Positions 40,004 to 49,133 of a stretch of 64,000 nt of DNA are shown here, piece after piece. How positions within the stretch are numbered: the stretch's first letter is position 1; every line of letters starts with the position of its first letter. The notes beneath the pieces are model-generated. The model was not told where the DNA came from. It saw only the letters and a list, made by a program, of their open reading frames with translations, and searched no databases. The DNA comes from Corynebacterium sp. HMSC27B11 (GTDB lineage: Bacteria; Actinomycetota; Actinomycetes; Mycobacteriales; Mycobacteriaceae), in assembly GCF_001815985.1 (NCBI RefSeq), contig NZ_KV823558.1, positions 62,001 through 126,000 on the forward strand, in the 5' to 3' direction. Made by a program: the position numbers and the translations under genes.

Positions 40004-40034
40004 AACCTAAACCCTCACACAATGTGAGGGTCAA
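40004..40034 (-). promoter_or_regulatory. MerR-type promoter with 19-bp spacer and operator dyad
   Basis: On the minus strand TTGACC (40034-40029) and TAGGTT (40009-40004) are separated by exactly 19 bp, the lengthened spacer that MerR proteins correct by DNA distortion. The spacer is filled by a perfect dyad, ACCCTCACA (40011-40019) and TGTGAGGGT (40023-40031). The regulator's GTG follows the -10 by 6 nt. Confidence 0.85.
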
Positions 40035-40045
40035 GGGTTAACAAG

Positions 40046-41410
40046 CTAGTTACGGAAGCCGTGGACCGGGGCGGGGATGAAACCGCCGCGGTGGACGAAG
40101 GCGTCGTTGCCCTTCGCATTCACCGGGATGACCGGGGCGTAGCCCAGCAGGCCACCAAAGTTGACCTCATCGCCCGGCTTCGTGCCCGGTACAGGGATGA
40201 GGCGAGCAGCAGTGGTCTTATGGTTCATCACGCCGATGGCGGCCTCGTCGGCAATCATGCCGGCGATGAGCTCGGCCGAGGTATCACCCGGGATGGCGAT
40301 CATGTCGAAACCGACCGAGCAGATGCTGGTCATGGCCTCAAGCTTGTCCATGGTGATGGAGCCCTCACGCACAGCGTCGATCATGCCCTTGTCCTCGGAA
40401 ACCGGGATGAAGGACCCGGATAGCCCGCCCACGCGCGAGCAAGCCATCATGCCACCCTTCTTCACCGCGTCATTGAGCAGGGCCAGTGCCGCGGTCGTGC
40501 CGTGGGTGCCGACCTGGTCCAGACCCATGCTCTCGAGCACGTGCGCCACCGAGTCACCCACCTCGGCGGTCGGGGCGAGGGAGAGGTCGACGATGCCGAA
40601 GGGCACGCCGAGGCGCTCGGCGGCCATCGTGCCGACCAGCTGGCCCGCGCGGGTGATCTTGAAGGCAGCCTTCTTAATCTCCTCAGCGATCTCGTTGAGG
40701 GAGGCGCCAGCCATCGGGGAGATGGCGTTGTTCACCACGCCCGGTCCGGAGACACCGACGGAGATCACCGTGTCCGGCTCCTCGATGCCGTGGAAGGCAC
40801 CCGCCATGAACGGGTTGTCGCCGACTGCATTGGCAAAGACCACGAGCTTCGCGCAGGCGATGGAGGACTCGTCCTTGGTCAGCTCAGCTGCCTCCTTGAC
40901 GACCTGGCCCATCAGTCCGACGGCGTCCATGTTCACGCCAGCACGGGAGGTCGCGACGTTCACCGAGCCGCAGACCGCGCCGGTGGTGGACAGCGCCTCG
41001 GGAATGGAGCGGATGAGCCGCTCGTCGGAGGTCGTCGCGCCCTTCTCCACCAGCGCGGAGTAGCCACCGACGAAGTTCACGCCCAGCTCACCGGCGGCGC
41101 GGTCCAGCGCCTTGGCGATCTCCACCGGGTTACCCTCCACGCCGGCGGCGACGAGGGAGATGGGGGAGACGGAAACCCGCTTGTTGACGATCGGGATGCC
41201 CAGCTCACGCTCGATGCCCTCACACACCGGCACCAGGTCGCGGGCGCGCTCGGTCACGCGATCGTAGACCGCCTGAGCCGTGGCCTCCATGGTGGAGCGG
41301 GTGCAGCCGATGAGTGAAATGCCCATCGTCACCGTGCGGATGTCCAGACGGTAGTCCTCGATCATCCGGATGACCTCGAGGAAGCGGGCAGAAGAGAATT
41401 CGAAGTTCAC
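40046..41410 (-). CDS. PFL-family protein of unknown function (DUF711/UPF0210)
   Basis: 454-residue member of the DUF711 (UPF0210) family, whose fold is related to glycyl-radical enzymes of the pyruvate formate-lyase type although no radical Gly motif is expected. Seen: [43 protein letters not shown] and [14 protein letters not shown]. Biochemical function unknown. GTG 41410 begins 11 nt after the ACT-domain gene; the pair is a recurring unit in Gram-positives and may form one sensor/enzyme module. Confidence 0.88.
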   Translation of the reverse strand: MNFEFSSARFLEVIRMIEDYRLDIRTVTMGISLIGCTRSTMEATAQAVYDRVTERARDLVPVCEGIERELGIPIVNKRVSVSPISLVAAGVEGNPVEIAKALDRAAGELGVNFVGGYSALVEKGATTSDERLIRSIPEALSTTGAVCGSVNVATSRAGVNMDAVGLMGQVVKEAAELTKDESSIACAKLVVFANAVGDNPFMAGAFHGIEEPDTVISVGVSGPGVVNNAISPMAGASLNEIAEEIKKAAFKITRAGQLVGTMAAERLGVPFGIVDLSLAPTAEVGDSVAHVLESMGLDQVGTHGTTAALALLNDAVKKGGMMACSRVGGLSGSFIPVSEDKGMIDAVREGSITMDKLEAMTSICSVGFDMIAIPGDTSAELIAGMIADEAAIGVMNHKTTAARLIPVPGTKPGDEVNFGGLLGYAPVIPVNAKGNDAFVHRGGFIPAPVHGFRN

Positions 41411-41421
41411 GCCGGGCCGCC

Positions 41422-41691
41422 TTAGATATCGTTGATGGCGCTGAACAGAGCCTCAGACTGGATGCGCACGACCATGCCCAGCGGCTGGCCCGCGGCGTCA
41501 AAGGCCTCCTGGAGGGCGCCCATATCCACGTCTGTTTCCGGCAGCTCCACGCGCATGATCATGGTGAAGAAGTCATCCATGATGGTCTGGGAGACGTCGA
41601 CGATATTCAGGCCCTCGTCGGCTGCCGCCTTCGCGACGGCGGCGATAACACCGGGGCGATCCTTGCCGGTAGTGGTAATGATTGCATACAT
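41422..41691 (-). CDS. ACT-domain protein (UPF0237)
   Basis: 89 residues forming a single ACT domain: [26 protein letters not shown], then [12 protein letters not shown] domains bind amino acids or other small ligands and usually regulate a partner, here probably the DUF711 protein encoded next. A TATACT -10 box ends 6 nt before ATG 41691, so the operon seems leaderless. Confidence 0.9.
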   Translation of the reverse strand: MYAIITTTGKDRPGVIAAVAKAAADEGLNIVDVSQTIMDDFFTMIMRVELPETDVDMGALQEAFDAAGQPLGMVVRIQSEALFSAINDI

Positions 41692-41697
41692 GCGGCC

Positions 41698-41703
41698 AGT
41701 ATA
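41698..41703 (-). promoter_or_regulatory. -10 box TATACT of the leaderless ACT/DUF711 operon
   Basis: Minus-strand TATACT, then GGCCGC, then ATG 41691. Strong match to the -10 consensus. Confidence 0.6.
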
Positions 41704-41733
41704 GACCTGGAAAAATGCGCCTAGAAACGGGTG

Positions 41734-41739
41734 TAGGGT
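41734..41739 (+). promoter_or_regulatory. -10 box TAGGGT before the decayed dehydrogenase gene
   Basis: TAGGGT, 7 nt, ATG 41747. The promoter looks intact although the gene behind it is broken. Confidence 0.5.
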
Positions 41740-41746
41740 GGGCGCC

Positions 41747-42125
41747 ATGAAAAAGCAGCATGTTCTTGTCCTTGGCGCCGGCGAGAACGTCTCGCGCCAC
41801 AGCATCCCGAAGCTCGTCGCAGCAGGCCACAGCGTCACGGCCCTGGTCCGCAACCCCGAGCAGGTCCAAAATCTCGTCGACGAGGGTGCTACCGCGATTG
41901 TGCGCGATCTCACTACGATCAGCACAGAGGATTGGGCGCGTCTGCTGAGCCCCTTCGATGTGGTCGTCTGGTCCGCCGGTGCTGGACGGCGCCATGGACC
42001 CCGCCTCCGAGACGCCGCGCGAGCTGGTCGCCGACGTCATCGTCGAGTCCGTCGGGCGTGGGGAAGCCTTTGACCGCAACCCGCTCGACTTCGAAAACGG
42101 AACGGGCTCGGTCGCCGACGTCTAA
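41747..42125 (+). pseudogene. Remnant of an NAD(P)-binding SDR-type protein
   Basis: The first ~80 codons encode a good Rossmann start (HVLVLGAGENVSRHSIPKL, then SVTALVRNPEQ and DVVVWSAGAG). After about 41980 the frame is lost; the next frame gives LDGAMDPASETPRELVADVIVE and FDRNPLDFENGTGSVADV with a stop at 42123-42125, which fits the C-terminal end of the same family. The usual ~100 or more central residues are missing. The gene has therefore lost an internal segment and its frame. It is convergent with acnR, 9 nt apart. Confidence 0.75.
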
Positions 42126-42134
42126 CCGCGGGGG

Positions 42135-42689
42135 CTACTCGCCGCGCACCGACTGCTCGACGAGGTCGAGCATCTTCTCGAGCTGCGCGGTGTCGGCCCC
42201 CTCCGCCATCTTCGCCATCAGCCCATCCATGACGGTCTCGAGGTAGGTCTGGATGACCTCCAGGGGCACGTCGGTGCGCATCGAGACATTATGGGACAGG
42301 CGGGTCCGGACGGCGGCATCGAGCACCTGCTGGTGCTTGCGCCACCGCGCCTCGAAGTCCGGGTCGGTGCGCAGCTTACGGACCGTTTCCGCACGGGTGA
42401 TGTACCAGCTGTTGGTCTCCGGGTGCGTGATCATGTGCCGCATGACCTCAATGAGGCCGTGGTTCGACACGACCTCCGCCTGGCGGGCGGCGTCCTCCCG
42501 CACCACCGCGAGGAACAGGGCTTCCTTGTCCGCGAAGTGGTGGAAAATCGCACCCCGGGTCTTTCCGGTGGCCTTCTCCAGCCGGGCGACGGTCGCCCCC
42601 TCGTAGCCATATTGCGCGAAGCAACCACGGGCTTGCTCGATAATCTCCCGACGGCGGCGGGATAGTTCACGGTCGCTGACGATGGGCAT
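42135..42689 (-). CDS. acnR: TetR-type repressor of aconitase, AcnR
   Basis: 184-residue TetR regulator with HTH at about 12-58 (RRREIIEQARGCFAQYGYEGATV ... TRGAIFHHFADKEALF) and a helical ligand domain. Its position directly behind acn on the same strand is that of acnR, which in C. glutamicum represses acn. AAGGAA precedes ATG 42689. A hairpin with a U-run separates it from acn, so it may be expressed by read-through or its own promoter. Confidence 0.9.
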   Translation of the reverse strand: MPIVSDRELSRRRREIIEQARGCFAQYGYEGATVARLEKATGKTRGAIFHHFADKEALFLAVVREDAARQAEVVSNHGLIEVMRHMITHPETNSWYITRAETVRKLRTDPDFEARWRKHQQVLDAAVRTRLSHNVSMRTDVPLEVIQTYLETVMDGLMAKMAEGADTAQLEKMLDLVEQSVRGE

Positions 42690-42749
42690 GGCGGATTCCT
42701 TGATTGCGCACCTTCGGGATTGGGGGTGGGGTCGCGCGGGGTCGAAAAG

Positions 42750-42797
42750 TTTAAGAAAAGGGGAGAGGGGCCCACCGGCTAGGCCGGAAGGCCCCTC
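42750..42797 (-). terminator. Terminator between acn and acnR
   Basis: GAGGGGCC (42765-42772) pairs with GGCCCCTC (42790-42797); an inner CCGGC/GCCGG stem extends it. Read on the minus strand it is followed by CTCTCCCCTTTTCTTAAACTTTT. It lies 16 nt after the acn stop. Confidence 0.75.
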
Positions 42798-42812
42798 AGC
42801 GGATGGGGAGAA

Positions 42813-45623
42813 TTACTTGTTCTCGTCCATCATGTTGCGCAGGACGAACTGCAGGATACCGCCGTTGCGGTAGTAGTCAGCCTCGCCCGGGGTGTCGATA
42901 CGGGTCACGGCGTCGAACTCAATCTTCTCGCCGTTCTCCTTGGTAGCGACGACCTTCACGGTCTTCGGGGTCTCGCCCTCGTTGAGCTTCTCCAGACCGG
43001 TGATGTCGAAGGTCTCGGTGCCCTCGATGCCCAGGGACTTCCAGGACTCGCCCTCTGGGAACTGCAGCGGAACAACGCCCATACCGATGAGGTTGGAGCG
43101 GTGGATGCGCTCAAAGGACTCTGCGATGACGGCCTTCACGCCGAGCAGCAGGGTGCCCTTTGCAGCCCAGTCACGGGAGGAGCCGGTGCCGTACTCCTTG
43201 CCGCCGAGAACCACGAGAGGAGTGTTCTGCTCCTTGTAGTTCATTGCAGCGTCGTAGATGTAGGACTGTGGGCCACCCTCCTGGGTGAAGTCGCGGGTGT
43301 AGCCACCTGCAACGCCGTCCAGCAGCTGGTTCTGCAGACGGATGTTCGCGAAGGTACCGCGGACCATGACCTCGTGGTTACCACGACGTGCGCCGAGGGA
43401 GTTGTAGTCCTTGCGGGCAACGCCGTTCTCGTCGAGGTACTGAGCAGCCGGGGTGCCCGGCTTAATGGTGGAAGCAGGGGAGATGTGGTCGGTGGTGACG
43501 GAGTCGCCCAGCAGAGCCAGGACGCGTGCGCCCTCGACGTTCTCAACTGCCTCCGGCTCGCGGCTCATGCCATCGAAGTACGGAGCCTTGCGGACGTAGG
43601 TGGACTTTGGATCCCAGTCGAAGGTCTTGCCGGTCGGGACGTCCAGGCCCTGCCAGCGCTCGTCGCCCTTGAAGACGTCGGCGTAGTCAGAGACGTACAT
43701 CTCCTTGGAGATGGAGGACTTGATGACCTCTTGGATCTCCTCGGTGGATGGCCAGATGTCCTTTAGGAAGACGTCGTTGCCGTCCTGGTCCTGACCCAGC
43801 GGCTGGGTCTCGAAGTCGAAGTCCATGGTGCCGGCGATGGCGTAAGCGATGACGAGGATCGGGGACGCCAGGTAGTTCATCTTGACGTCCGGGTTGATGC
43901 GACCCTCGAAGTTACGGTTACCGGACAGGACTGCGGTGGCAGCCAGGTCGGAACGGTTGATGCCCTCGGAGATCTCCTCTGGCAGCGGGCCGGAGTTACC
44001 GATACAGGTGGTGCAGCCGTAGCCGACGAGGTAGAAGCCCATTGCCTCGAGGTCCTCCCACAGGCCGGCCTTCTCGTAGTAGCCGGTGACGACCTGGGAG
44101 CCCGGTGCCATGGAGGTCTTGACCCATGGTGCAGCCTTCAGGCCCTTCTTGCGTGCGTTGCGTGCCAGCAGGCCTGCGCCGAGCATGACGGACGGGTTGG
44201 AGGTGTTGGTGCAGGAGGTGATGGACGCGATGGCGACCATACCGTGGTCCAGCTCCATGTCCTGACCGTTGTAGTTCACGGTGGTCGGAGCGGACGGACG
44301 GCCTTCAGCACCAGCGGCTGCGGACGGCAGGTTGCCCTTGGCATCAGCAGCGGAGGCCGGGGTGCCCTCAGCCTTCGAGGTGTCGTTCGTGCTTGGGCCT
44401 TCTGCGTCGAAGGCGCCGCCCTCTTCACCGACTGCGGTGTCGATGTAGTTGTGCAGGTCCTTACGGAACTGGGACTTGGAGTCGGTGAGCTCGATGCGGT
44501 CCTGCGGACGCTTCGGGCCAGCGATGGACGGAACGACGGTGGACAGGTCCAGCTCGAGGTACTCGGAGTACTCGACGTCGGCCTCCGGGTCGAGCCACAT
44601 GCCCTGCTCCTTGGCGTAAGCCTCGACGCGGTCCAGGGTCTCCTGGTCGCGGCCGGTCAGAGCCAGGTAGTCGACGGTCTCCTGGTCGATCGGGAACATC
44701 GCGGCGGTGGAGCCGAACTCTGGGGACATGTTGCCGATGGTTGCGCGGTTTGCGAGCGGCAGCTCGGCAACGCCTGCGCCGTAGAACTCGACGAACTTAC
44801 CGACGACGCCGTGCTGACGCAGCATGTCGGTGATGGTCAGGACGACGTCGGTTGCGGTCACGCCCGGCTGAATCTCGCCGCTGAGCTTGAAGCCGACGAC
44901 GCGCGGGATGAGCATGGAGATCGGCTGGCCGAGCATTGCAGCCTCGGCCTCGATGCCACCGACACCCCAGCCCAGGATGCCCAGGCCGTTCTGCATGGTG
45001 GTGTGGGAGTCGGTACCAACACAGGTATCCGGGTAGGCCACGCCATCCTTCTCGAAGACGGAGCGAGCGAGGTACTCGATGTTGACCTGGTGGACGATAC
45101 CGGTTCCCGGAGGAACGACGCGGAAGTTCTCGAAGGCGCCGGTGCCCCAACGGAGGAACTTGTAGCGCTCCTCGTTGCGCTGGTATTCGATCTCAACGTT
45201 CTGCTCGAAGGCCTGGTCAGAACCGAAGGCCTCGATGATGACGGAGTGGTCGATGACCATCTCAGCCGGGTTCAGTGGGTTGACCTGGTCGGCGTCGCCG
45301 CCCAGGGAGACCACTGCGTCACGGATGGTTGCGAGGTCAACGATGCAGGCCACGCCGGTGAAGTCCTGCATGATCACACGAGCCGGGGTGAACTGGATCT
45401 CGATGGATGGGTCAGCCTTAGGATCCCAGTTCGCGATGGCCTCGATGTGCTCACGGGTGATGTTCTTACCATCCTCGTTCCGCAGCAGGTTCTCGCCAAG
45501 CACCTTCAGGGAATAAGGGAGCTTCTCCATGCCAGGCACTGCGGACAGGCGGAAGATGTCGTAGCTCTTCTCGCCAACCTCCAGCGTGCCCTTCGCGTCG
45601 AAGGAGTTGATGCTTTCAGTCAC
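42813..45623 (-). CDS. acn: Aconitate hydratase
   Basis: Isomerises citrate and isocitrate with a 4Fe-4S cluster. The 936-residue enzyme is of the AcnA/IRP1 type: [36 protein letters not shown], cluster Cys in [15 protein letters not shown] and [15 protein letters not shown], and [18 protein letters not shown] [11 protein letters not shown] near the end. A ~60-residue Ala/Gly/Thr-rich linker (about 395-455) before the first cluster Cys is common in corynebacteria. GTG 45623 has AGGAGC 6 nt upstream. The Suf machinery in the same window would supply its cluster. Confidence 0.97.
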   Translation of the reverse strand: MTESINSFDAKGTLEVGEKSYDIFRLSAVPGMEKLPYSLKVLGENLLRNEDGKNITREHIEAIANWDPKADPSIEIQFTPARVIMQDFTGVACIVDLATIRDAVVSLGGDADQVNPLNPAEMVIDHSVIIEAFGSDQAFEQNVEIEYQRNEERYKFLRWGTGAFENFRVVPPGTGIVHQVNIEYLARSVFEKDGVAYPDTCVGTDSHTTMQNGLGILGWGVGGIEAEAAMLGQPISMLIPRVVGFKLSGEIQPGVTATDVVLTITDMLRQHGVVGKFVEFYGAGVAELPLANRATIGNMSPEFGSTAAMFPIDQETVDYLALTGRDQETLDRVEAYAKEQGMWLDPEADVEYSEYLELDLSTVVPSIAGPKRPQDRIELTDSKSQFRKDLHNYIDTAVGEEGGAFDAEGPSTNDTSKAEGTPASAADAKGNLPSAAAGAEGRPSAPTTVNYNGQDMELDHGMVAIASITSCTNTSNPSVMLGAGLLARNARKKGLKAAPWVKTSMAPGSQVVTGYYEKAGLWEDLEAMGFYLVGYGCTTCIGNSGPLPEEISEGINRSDLAATAVLSGNRNFEGRINPDVKMNYLASPILVIAYAIAGTMDFDFETQPLGQDQDGNDVFLKDIWPSTEEIQEVIKSSISKEMYVSDYADVFKGDERWQGLDVPTGKTFDWDPKSTYVRKAPYFDGMSREPEAVENVEGARVLALLGDSVTTDHISPASTIKPGTPAAQYLDENGVARKDYNSLGARRGNHEVMVRGTFANIRLQNQLLDGVAGGYTRDFTQEGGPQSYIYDAAMNYKEQNTPLVVLGGKEYGTGSSRDWAAKGTLLLGVKAVIAESFERIHRSNLIGMGVVPLQFPEGESWKSLGIEGTETFDITGLEKLNEGETPKTVKVVATKENGEKIEFDAVTRIDTPGEADYYRNGGILQFVLRNMMDENK

Positions 45624-45981
45624 TATTAGCTCCTGAGTCTCTTCTCGTAGTCGATAAGTCGCTCCGCGGGCTGGAGCGCGGGGGAGCGCTCCTTAAAATT
45701 ACGTCCCGGAGTTCGTCGTGGACGTAGCACGGGGAGTACACCTCTATTATGCAGGTTTTCCCGGTGACGTCTGCCACCGACATTAACAGTACGGCCGTTA
45801 CGTTTAGAAATCTTTCGCTATCGCTCCCCGCGGGAGCATTACCCCCGAACACCCACGGGCTGCGCAGCGCCCCAAGAGAAAACTGAATTTCCGTTCCGAG
45901 ATGCATGACGAGACAGCCATGATCTACACTTCATGGAACCAAACCCTCAAGTTCCCCTTTAAAGTTCCGGATGGAGTTCTT
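45624..45981. promoter_or_regulatory. Divergent regulatory region acn / DUF6676-like gene
   Basis: 358 nt without a gene. On the minus strand CATAAT (45751-45746) is a possible acn -10. Just downstream of it TAGCAC-GGGGA-GTAC (45725-45739) resembles the AcnR site known from C. glutamicum but with one extra base between the halves. The acn leader would be about 115 nt. An in-frame extension of the plus-strand gene back to 45901 is possible but has no ribosome site. Confidence 0.35.
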
Positions 45982-46512
45982 ATGACCAACACTGCGTGCC
46001 CCGCAGCCACGTCACCCCATCCAGACACCGTAAAAAAGTTCGCCAAGTTGGGAATCGATGCCCCGCAGATCATTAGCGGGCTCGCGGAGGACCCCCTATG
46101 GGTGGATCCCAAACTTGAGGCTCGCGTGGAACCTGAAGTCTCGGGAATGCGTGCCGCACTGGACGATGCGGAAGGGGGGTCGCGGATTCAGCTCGCGGTA
46201 GTTAACAGCACCCAGCTAGAGCCAGCGACCGAACGCGACCTCGCGCAAATCCTCCACGACGCGACATGTTCGGACACGACTTTCGTGATGACGCCAAAGT
46301 GGGGAACGTCAGTGTCCGACCTCTACCCACGCTTCACCCTGGAACGAAACCACGGAAAGCTCCACGGCGACCTCAGCGCGGATGCCGTCGAGAACTTCCT
46401 CAGCGCGGTAGAAAACACAGCAACACCGACAACTGCCGTCAGCAACGGCCTGCTGGGAATCACCATTCTCTCGATTGCGATCACCGCACTGTTCGCGCAG
46501 CGGCGCCGCTAG
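45982..46512 (+). CDS. Membrane-anchored protein, DUF6676/Rv1476-like
   Basis: 176 residues: a soluble domain with SGMRAALDDAEGGSRIQLAVVNSTQ and TFVMTPKWGTSVSDLYPRFTLE, then one C-terminal membrane helix (about 153-171) and a short RRR tail. Position between acn and a ripA-type gene is that of Rv1476 in mycobacteria, where this family of unknown function is found. ATG 45982 has ATGGAG just upstream. The domain probably faces outside if the helix is the only anchor, but I cannot fix topology. Confidence 0.7.
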   Translation: MTNTACPAATSPHPDTVKKFAKLGIDAPQIISGLAEDPLWVDPKLEARVEPEVSGMRAALDDAEGGSRIQLAVVNSTQLEPATERDLAQILHDATCSDTTFVMTPKWGTSVSDLYPRFTLERNHGKLHGDLSADAVENFLSAVENTATPTTAVSNGLLGITILSIAITALFAQRRR

Positions 46513-47117
46513 CAAAACAAAAGTAGCCGCAGGGGTCCGAACACAGTTCAGCGATACGCACGTGTCCGAAGCTCCGCCCCTTAACTTTTAGCCGCATCAC
46601 CCCAGCTCGCCTCCACCGGATCACCAGGGCAATAACAGGCAAGTCTTCAGTTCCGCGCACTTTAAGGCCCCAAAGGTCACGAAAGGGCGAAGAAAACCAT
46701 ACAGCCGGACTGGCAAAAATCGGGTCAACCCCACAGGCTTGACAGGCCTTAATCGAGAGTTGAGCGATTTACATGCTTTCTTGCACCCTTCAAGCAGACA
46801 CGCCAGCATCTTCCAAATTGTGACCCACCTCACAATGTTGCCAATTCTTTACCTTTTTGCTGGTCAAGCCATATGACATGACCAAAGTGGCGTGTGTTTA
46901 ATTTGATACTTATGTGAATTGAGTCGCTCAGTTATGCATTTGTGCCCTAGGGTTTTGAACGTCATCGACTGAAACAGGAAGGCACTCGAGTTACTCGAGC
47001 TGCACCGAAACCTTCGGACACCCCCTGGACCGTGCTTCATCTCATGGGGAAGTGAGATAAACCGGACCGCGGGTGACCTTCTTGTGGATGTCCACCGTCA
47101 ACCAGGAGACCTTTAAC
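46513..47117 (+). promoter_or_regulatory. 605-nt upstream region and structured leader of the RipA-like gene
   Basis: No gene is convincing here. It is poorer in G+C than its surroundings. It holds a GlxR-like palindrome at 46819-46834 and a possible -10 TAGGGT at 46948-46953. The last ~135 nt contain four small perfect hairpins in a row: CTCGAGT/ACTCGAG (46985-46999), CCGAA/TTCGG (47005-47017), ATCTCA/TGAGAT (47039-47058) and GTGGA/TCCAC (47084-47095), followed by AGGAG (47104-47108) at the start codon. If transcription begins near 46960, the leader is about 155 nt and heavily folded. Confidence 0.5.
46819..46834. promoter_or_regulatory. GlxR (cAMP receptor protein)-type binding site
   Basis: TGTGACCCACCTCACA matches the GlxR/CRP arms TGTGA-N6-TCACA exactly, and the symmetry extends to ATTGTGA/TCACAAT. 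It lies ~300 nt before the RipA-like start and also 300 nt behind the DUF6676-like gene. GlxR is the global cAMP-linked regulator of corynebacteria. Confidence 0.7.
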
Positions 47118-49061
47118 GTGCTATCTCGCCCGAGCATCGGCCGTAACGACACGGCAAACATCGCGCGGTCTAGTCGCACTCTTCTCGCGGTCGCTGTGAC
47201 CGCCGGCATCTATGCGCACACGGCCACCGCACCCGCACTAGCAGACGACCAGGAGTCCGTTGAGGCATATCTCGCGGACCTGGTGGATCAGACGTCCAGC
47301 AAGCAGTCCGAGGTTGACAACATCCTCAACCAGATGGGCGGCATCCGCGAAGCAGCAAATAAGTCCCGCGTGGACCTGGAGCGTAGCCAGAAGGCCGCCC
47401 AGGAAGCGCAGGATAAGACGCTGTCCGCGCGCAAGCGGCTCGACAGTGCCGAAAAGGACGTCAACACCGCCCAGGAAAAGCTGAACGAAATTGCTCGCTC
47501 CGCATATAAGCAGGGCGGCCACACGGCTCCGGTCACTCTCGCCGCGGGCGCCGATTCCGCCGCGTCCCAGATGGATCGCGCCAGCTATGTTCGTCTCGCG
47601 ACGGAGAAGCAGCAGGGCGTAGTCAACCGTCTAGACTTGTCTCGCACCCAGAGCGCGAACGAGGAGTCTCGCCTGCGCGCGTCCCGCGAGGCCGCGGATA
47701 ACGCGGTGCAGAACGCGGTCAAGGCGCACCAGACTGCCGTGGACACGCTGCGCAACTCCCAGCAGCGGCTGCAGCAGATCTCGGCGGAGTACCAGAAGCT
47801 CAAGCGCCAGGCCGAGCAGGCTCAGGCAAAGCTTCGCGCAGCCAAGAGCGCGATCGAGACGCTAGCAAACCAGAAGCCCAAGGCTTCCTCCTTTGAAAAG
47901 CGTGCTGCAGCGGAGAAGGCCGCGAACCTGGTCGAGAAAAAGGCGGAGAAGGACTCCGATAAGAAGTCCGAGCAGCCGAGCGCGCCACAGCAAAACACCC
48001 CGCAGACTGAGGAAGCGACGTCCGGCAACAACACTGCTGAAAGCACTGCAGCATCTACCGAGACCCAGGCACCATCCCAGGCACCTACGCCGGATACCGC
48101 GGTAATTGCTGCACCGGAGACACCTGCTACCTTCGAGCAGTCCAACGCTGGCGACGACCACCGTCAGAAGGCTATCGACGGCCTGATTGCAGCCGGCCAA
48201 GACGCCTTCCGGGCAGGCGCCACCGCCACCGCCAATGGGCAGGATCGTGCCGCCGCGCTGCGCGCCGCTGGGGAAGCAGGCCGGAATACCGCCGGTCAGC
48301 ACTACGACCAGCTCGTCGCTAACGCAGGCAGCGCACAGAGCGCGCAGACCGCCCCGAGCGCCGCTGAGGCGCCATCACAGAACCAGACGGCGACCACTCC
48401 TGCGACCACCCCTGAGTCCGCGCAGGAGCCCGCTGAACAGCAGGCCGAGCAGACCGCAGAGGCAGAGACTCCGGATCAGAGCGACAACCCGGCGCAGCAG
48501 GCTGAGTCCCAGGGCATCCTGATCAACCCTGAGACGGGCCTTCAGGAGGAGCGCCCCGGCGAGATGCCACCGGTCACGGCACCGGATAACGACAACCTGC
48601 CGGCCGCGGACACCACCGTCGACACCAGCGGTACCGCTGAAGAGAAGATCGAGCGTGTGATCGACCGTGCGATGAGCCAGCTCGGCGTGCAGTACGCCTG
48701 GGGCGGCGGAAACGCCAATGGCCCGACGCTCGGAATCCGCGACTGGGGTGTGGCTGACACGTACGGCGACTACCAGAAGATCGGTTTCGACTGCTCCGGT
48801 CTGACCCTCTACGCCTTCGCCGCAGTGGGCCTGGATATCGGTCACTACACCGGCTACCAGTACAACCAGGGTCGCAAGATCCCGGTCTCGGAGATCAAGC
48901 GTGGCGACATGCTCTTCTGGGGACCGAACGCCGAATTCCACGTCGCGATCTACCTGGGCGACGGGAAGATGATCGAGGCCCCGCAGTCGGGCGATGTGGT
49001 CAAGATTTCCGACGTCCGCTACAACGGCATGAGCCCCTACGCGGTGCGCATGATCGAGTGA
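47118..49061 (+). CDS. RipA-like secreted NlpC/P60 peptidoglycan hydrolase
   Basis: Secreted endopeptidase that cleaves peptide stems during cell separation. The 647-residue precursor has a signal peptide cut after TATAPALA (about residue 42), a long coiled-coil region (about 45-265, many Lys/Gln/Ala heptads), a low-complexity Gln/Ala/Thr/Pro linker (about 275-505), and a C-terminal NlpC/P60 domain with catalytic Cys559 (GFDCSGL) and His608 (EFHVAIYLGDG). GTG 47118 is chosen over GTG 47073 and ATG 47088 because AGGAG lies 9 nt before it and the signal peptide then has normal length. Acn/DUF6676/ripA order matches mycobacteria; ripB and moxR do not follow. Confidence 0.9.
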   Translation: MLSRPSIGRNDTANIARSSRTLLAVAVTAGIYAHTATAPALADDQESVEAYLADLVDQTSSKQSEVDNILNQMGGIREAANKSRVDLERSQKAAQEAQDKTLSARKRLDSAEKDVNTAQEKLNEIARSAYKQGGHTAPVTLAAGADSAASQMDRASYVRLATEKQQGVVNRLDLSRTQSANEESRLRASREAADNAVQNAVKAHQTAVDTLRNSQQRLQQISAEYQKLKRQAEQAQAKLRAAKSAIETLANQKPKASSFEKRAAAEKAANLVEKKAEKDSDKKSEQPSAPQQNTPQTEEATSGNNTAESTAASTETQAPSQAPTPDTAVIAAPETPATFEQSNAGDDHRQKAIDGLIAAGQDAFRAGATATANGQDRAAALRAAGEAGRNTAGQHYDQLVANAGSAQSAQTAPSAAEAPSQNQTATTPATTPESAQEPAEQQAEQTAEAETPDQSDNPAQQAESQGILINPETGLQEERPGEMPPVTAPDNDNLPAADTTVDTSGTAEEKIERVIDRAMSQLGVQYAWGGGNANGPTLGIRDWGVADTYGDYQKIGFDCSGLTLYAFAAVGLDIGHYTGYQYNQGRKIPVSEIKRGDMLFWGPNAEFHVAIYLGDGKMIEAPQSGDVVKISDVRYNGMSPYAVRMIE

Positions 49062-49085
49062 TGAGACGCTAGAAGAGCTCCTAGG

Positions 49086-49133
49086 GAACTGCTCCGTTAG
49101 TCAAGGTGAATGACTTGACTAACGGAGCAGTTC
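49086..49133. terminator. Perfect 20-bp hairpin, bidirectional terminator
   Basis: Bases 49086-49105 are exactly complementary to 49114-49133, with the 8-nt loop GTGAATGA. It lies 24 nt after the RipA-like stop. The opposite-strand gene ends within its right arm: the TAG stop is at 49119-49121 and its last four codons are in the stem. Flanking U-runs are weak (TTCTCG), so the length of the stem must do the work. Confidence 0.75.

Noticed and set aside
40011..40031. Reading the MerR dyad as a GlxR site because it contains TCACA and TGTGA
   Set aside because: The half sites are in the wrong order (TCACA before TGTGA) and only 3 nt apart; the 19-bp spaced promoter explains it better.
44244..45629. 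461-codon open frame on the plus strand opposite acn
   Set aside because: Antisense shadow of aconitase; no domain or ribosome site.
46621..46833. 70-codon minus-strand frame in the large gap before the RipA-like gene
   Set aside because: No ribosome site, no recognisable domain, and its start overlaps the GlxR-like palindrome; treated as non-coding.
46920..47117. c-di-AMP (ydaO) riboswitch before the RipA-like gene
   Set aside because: The expected conserved blocks (such as GGGGAACC and GGGUGAAUC in order) are not present, although the leader is structured.
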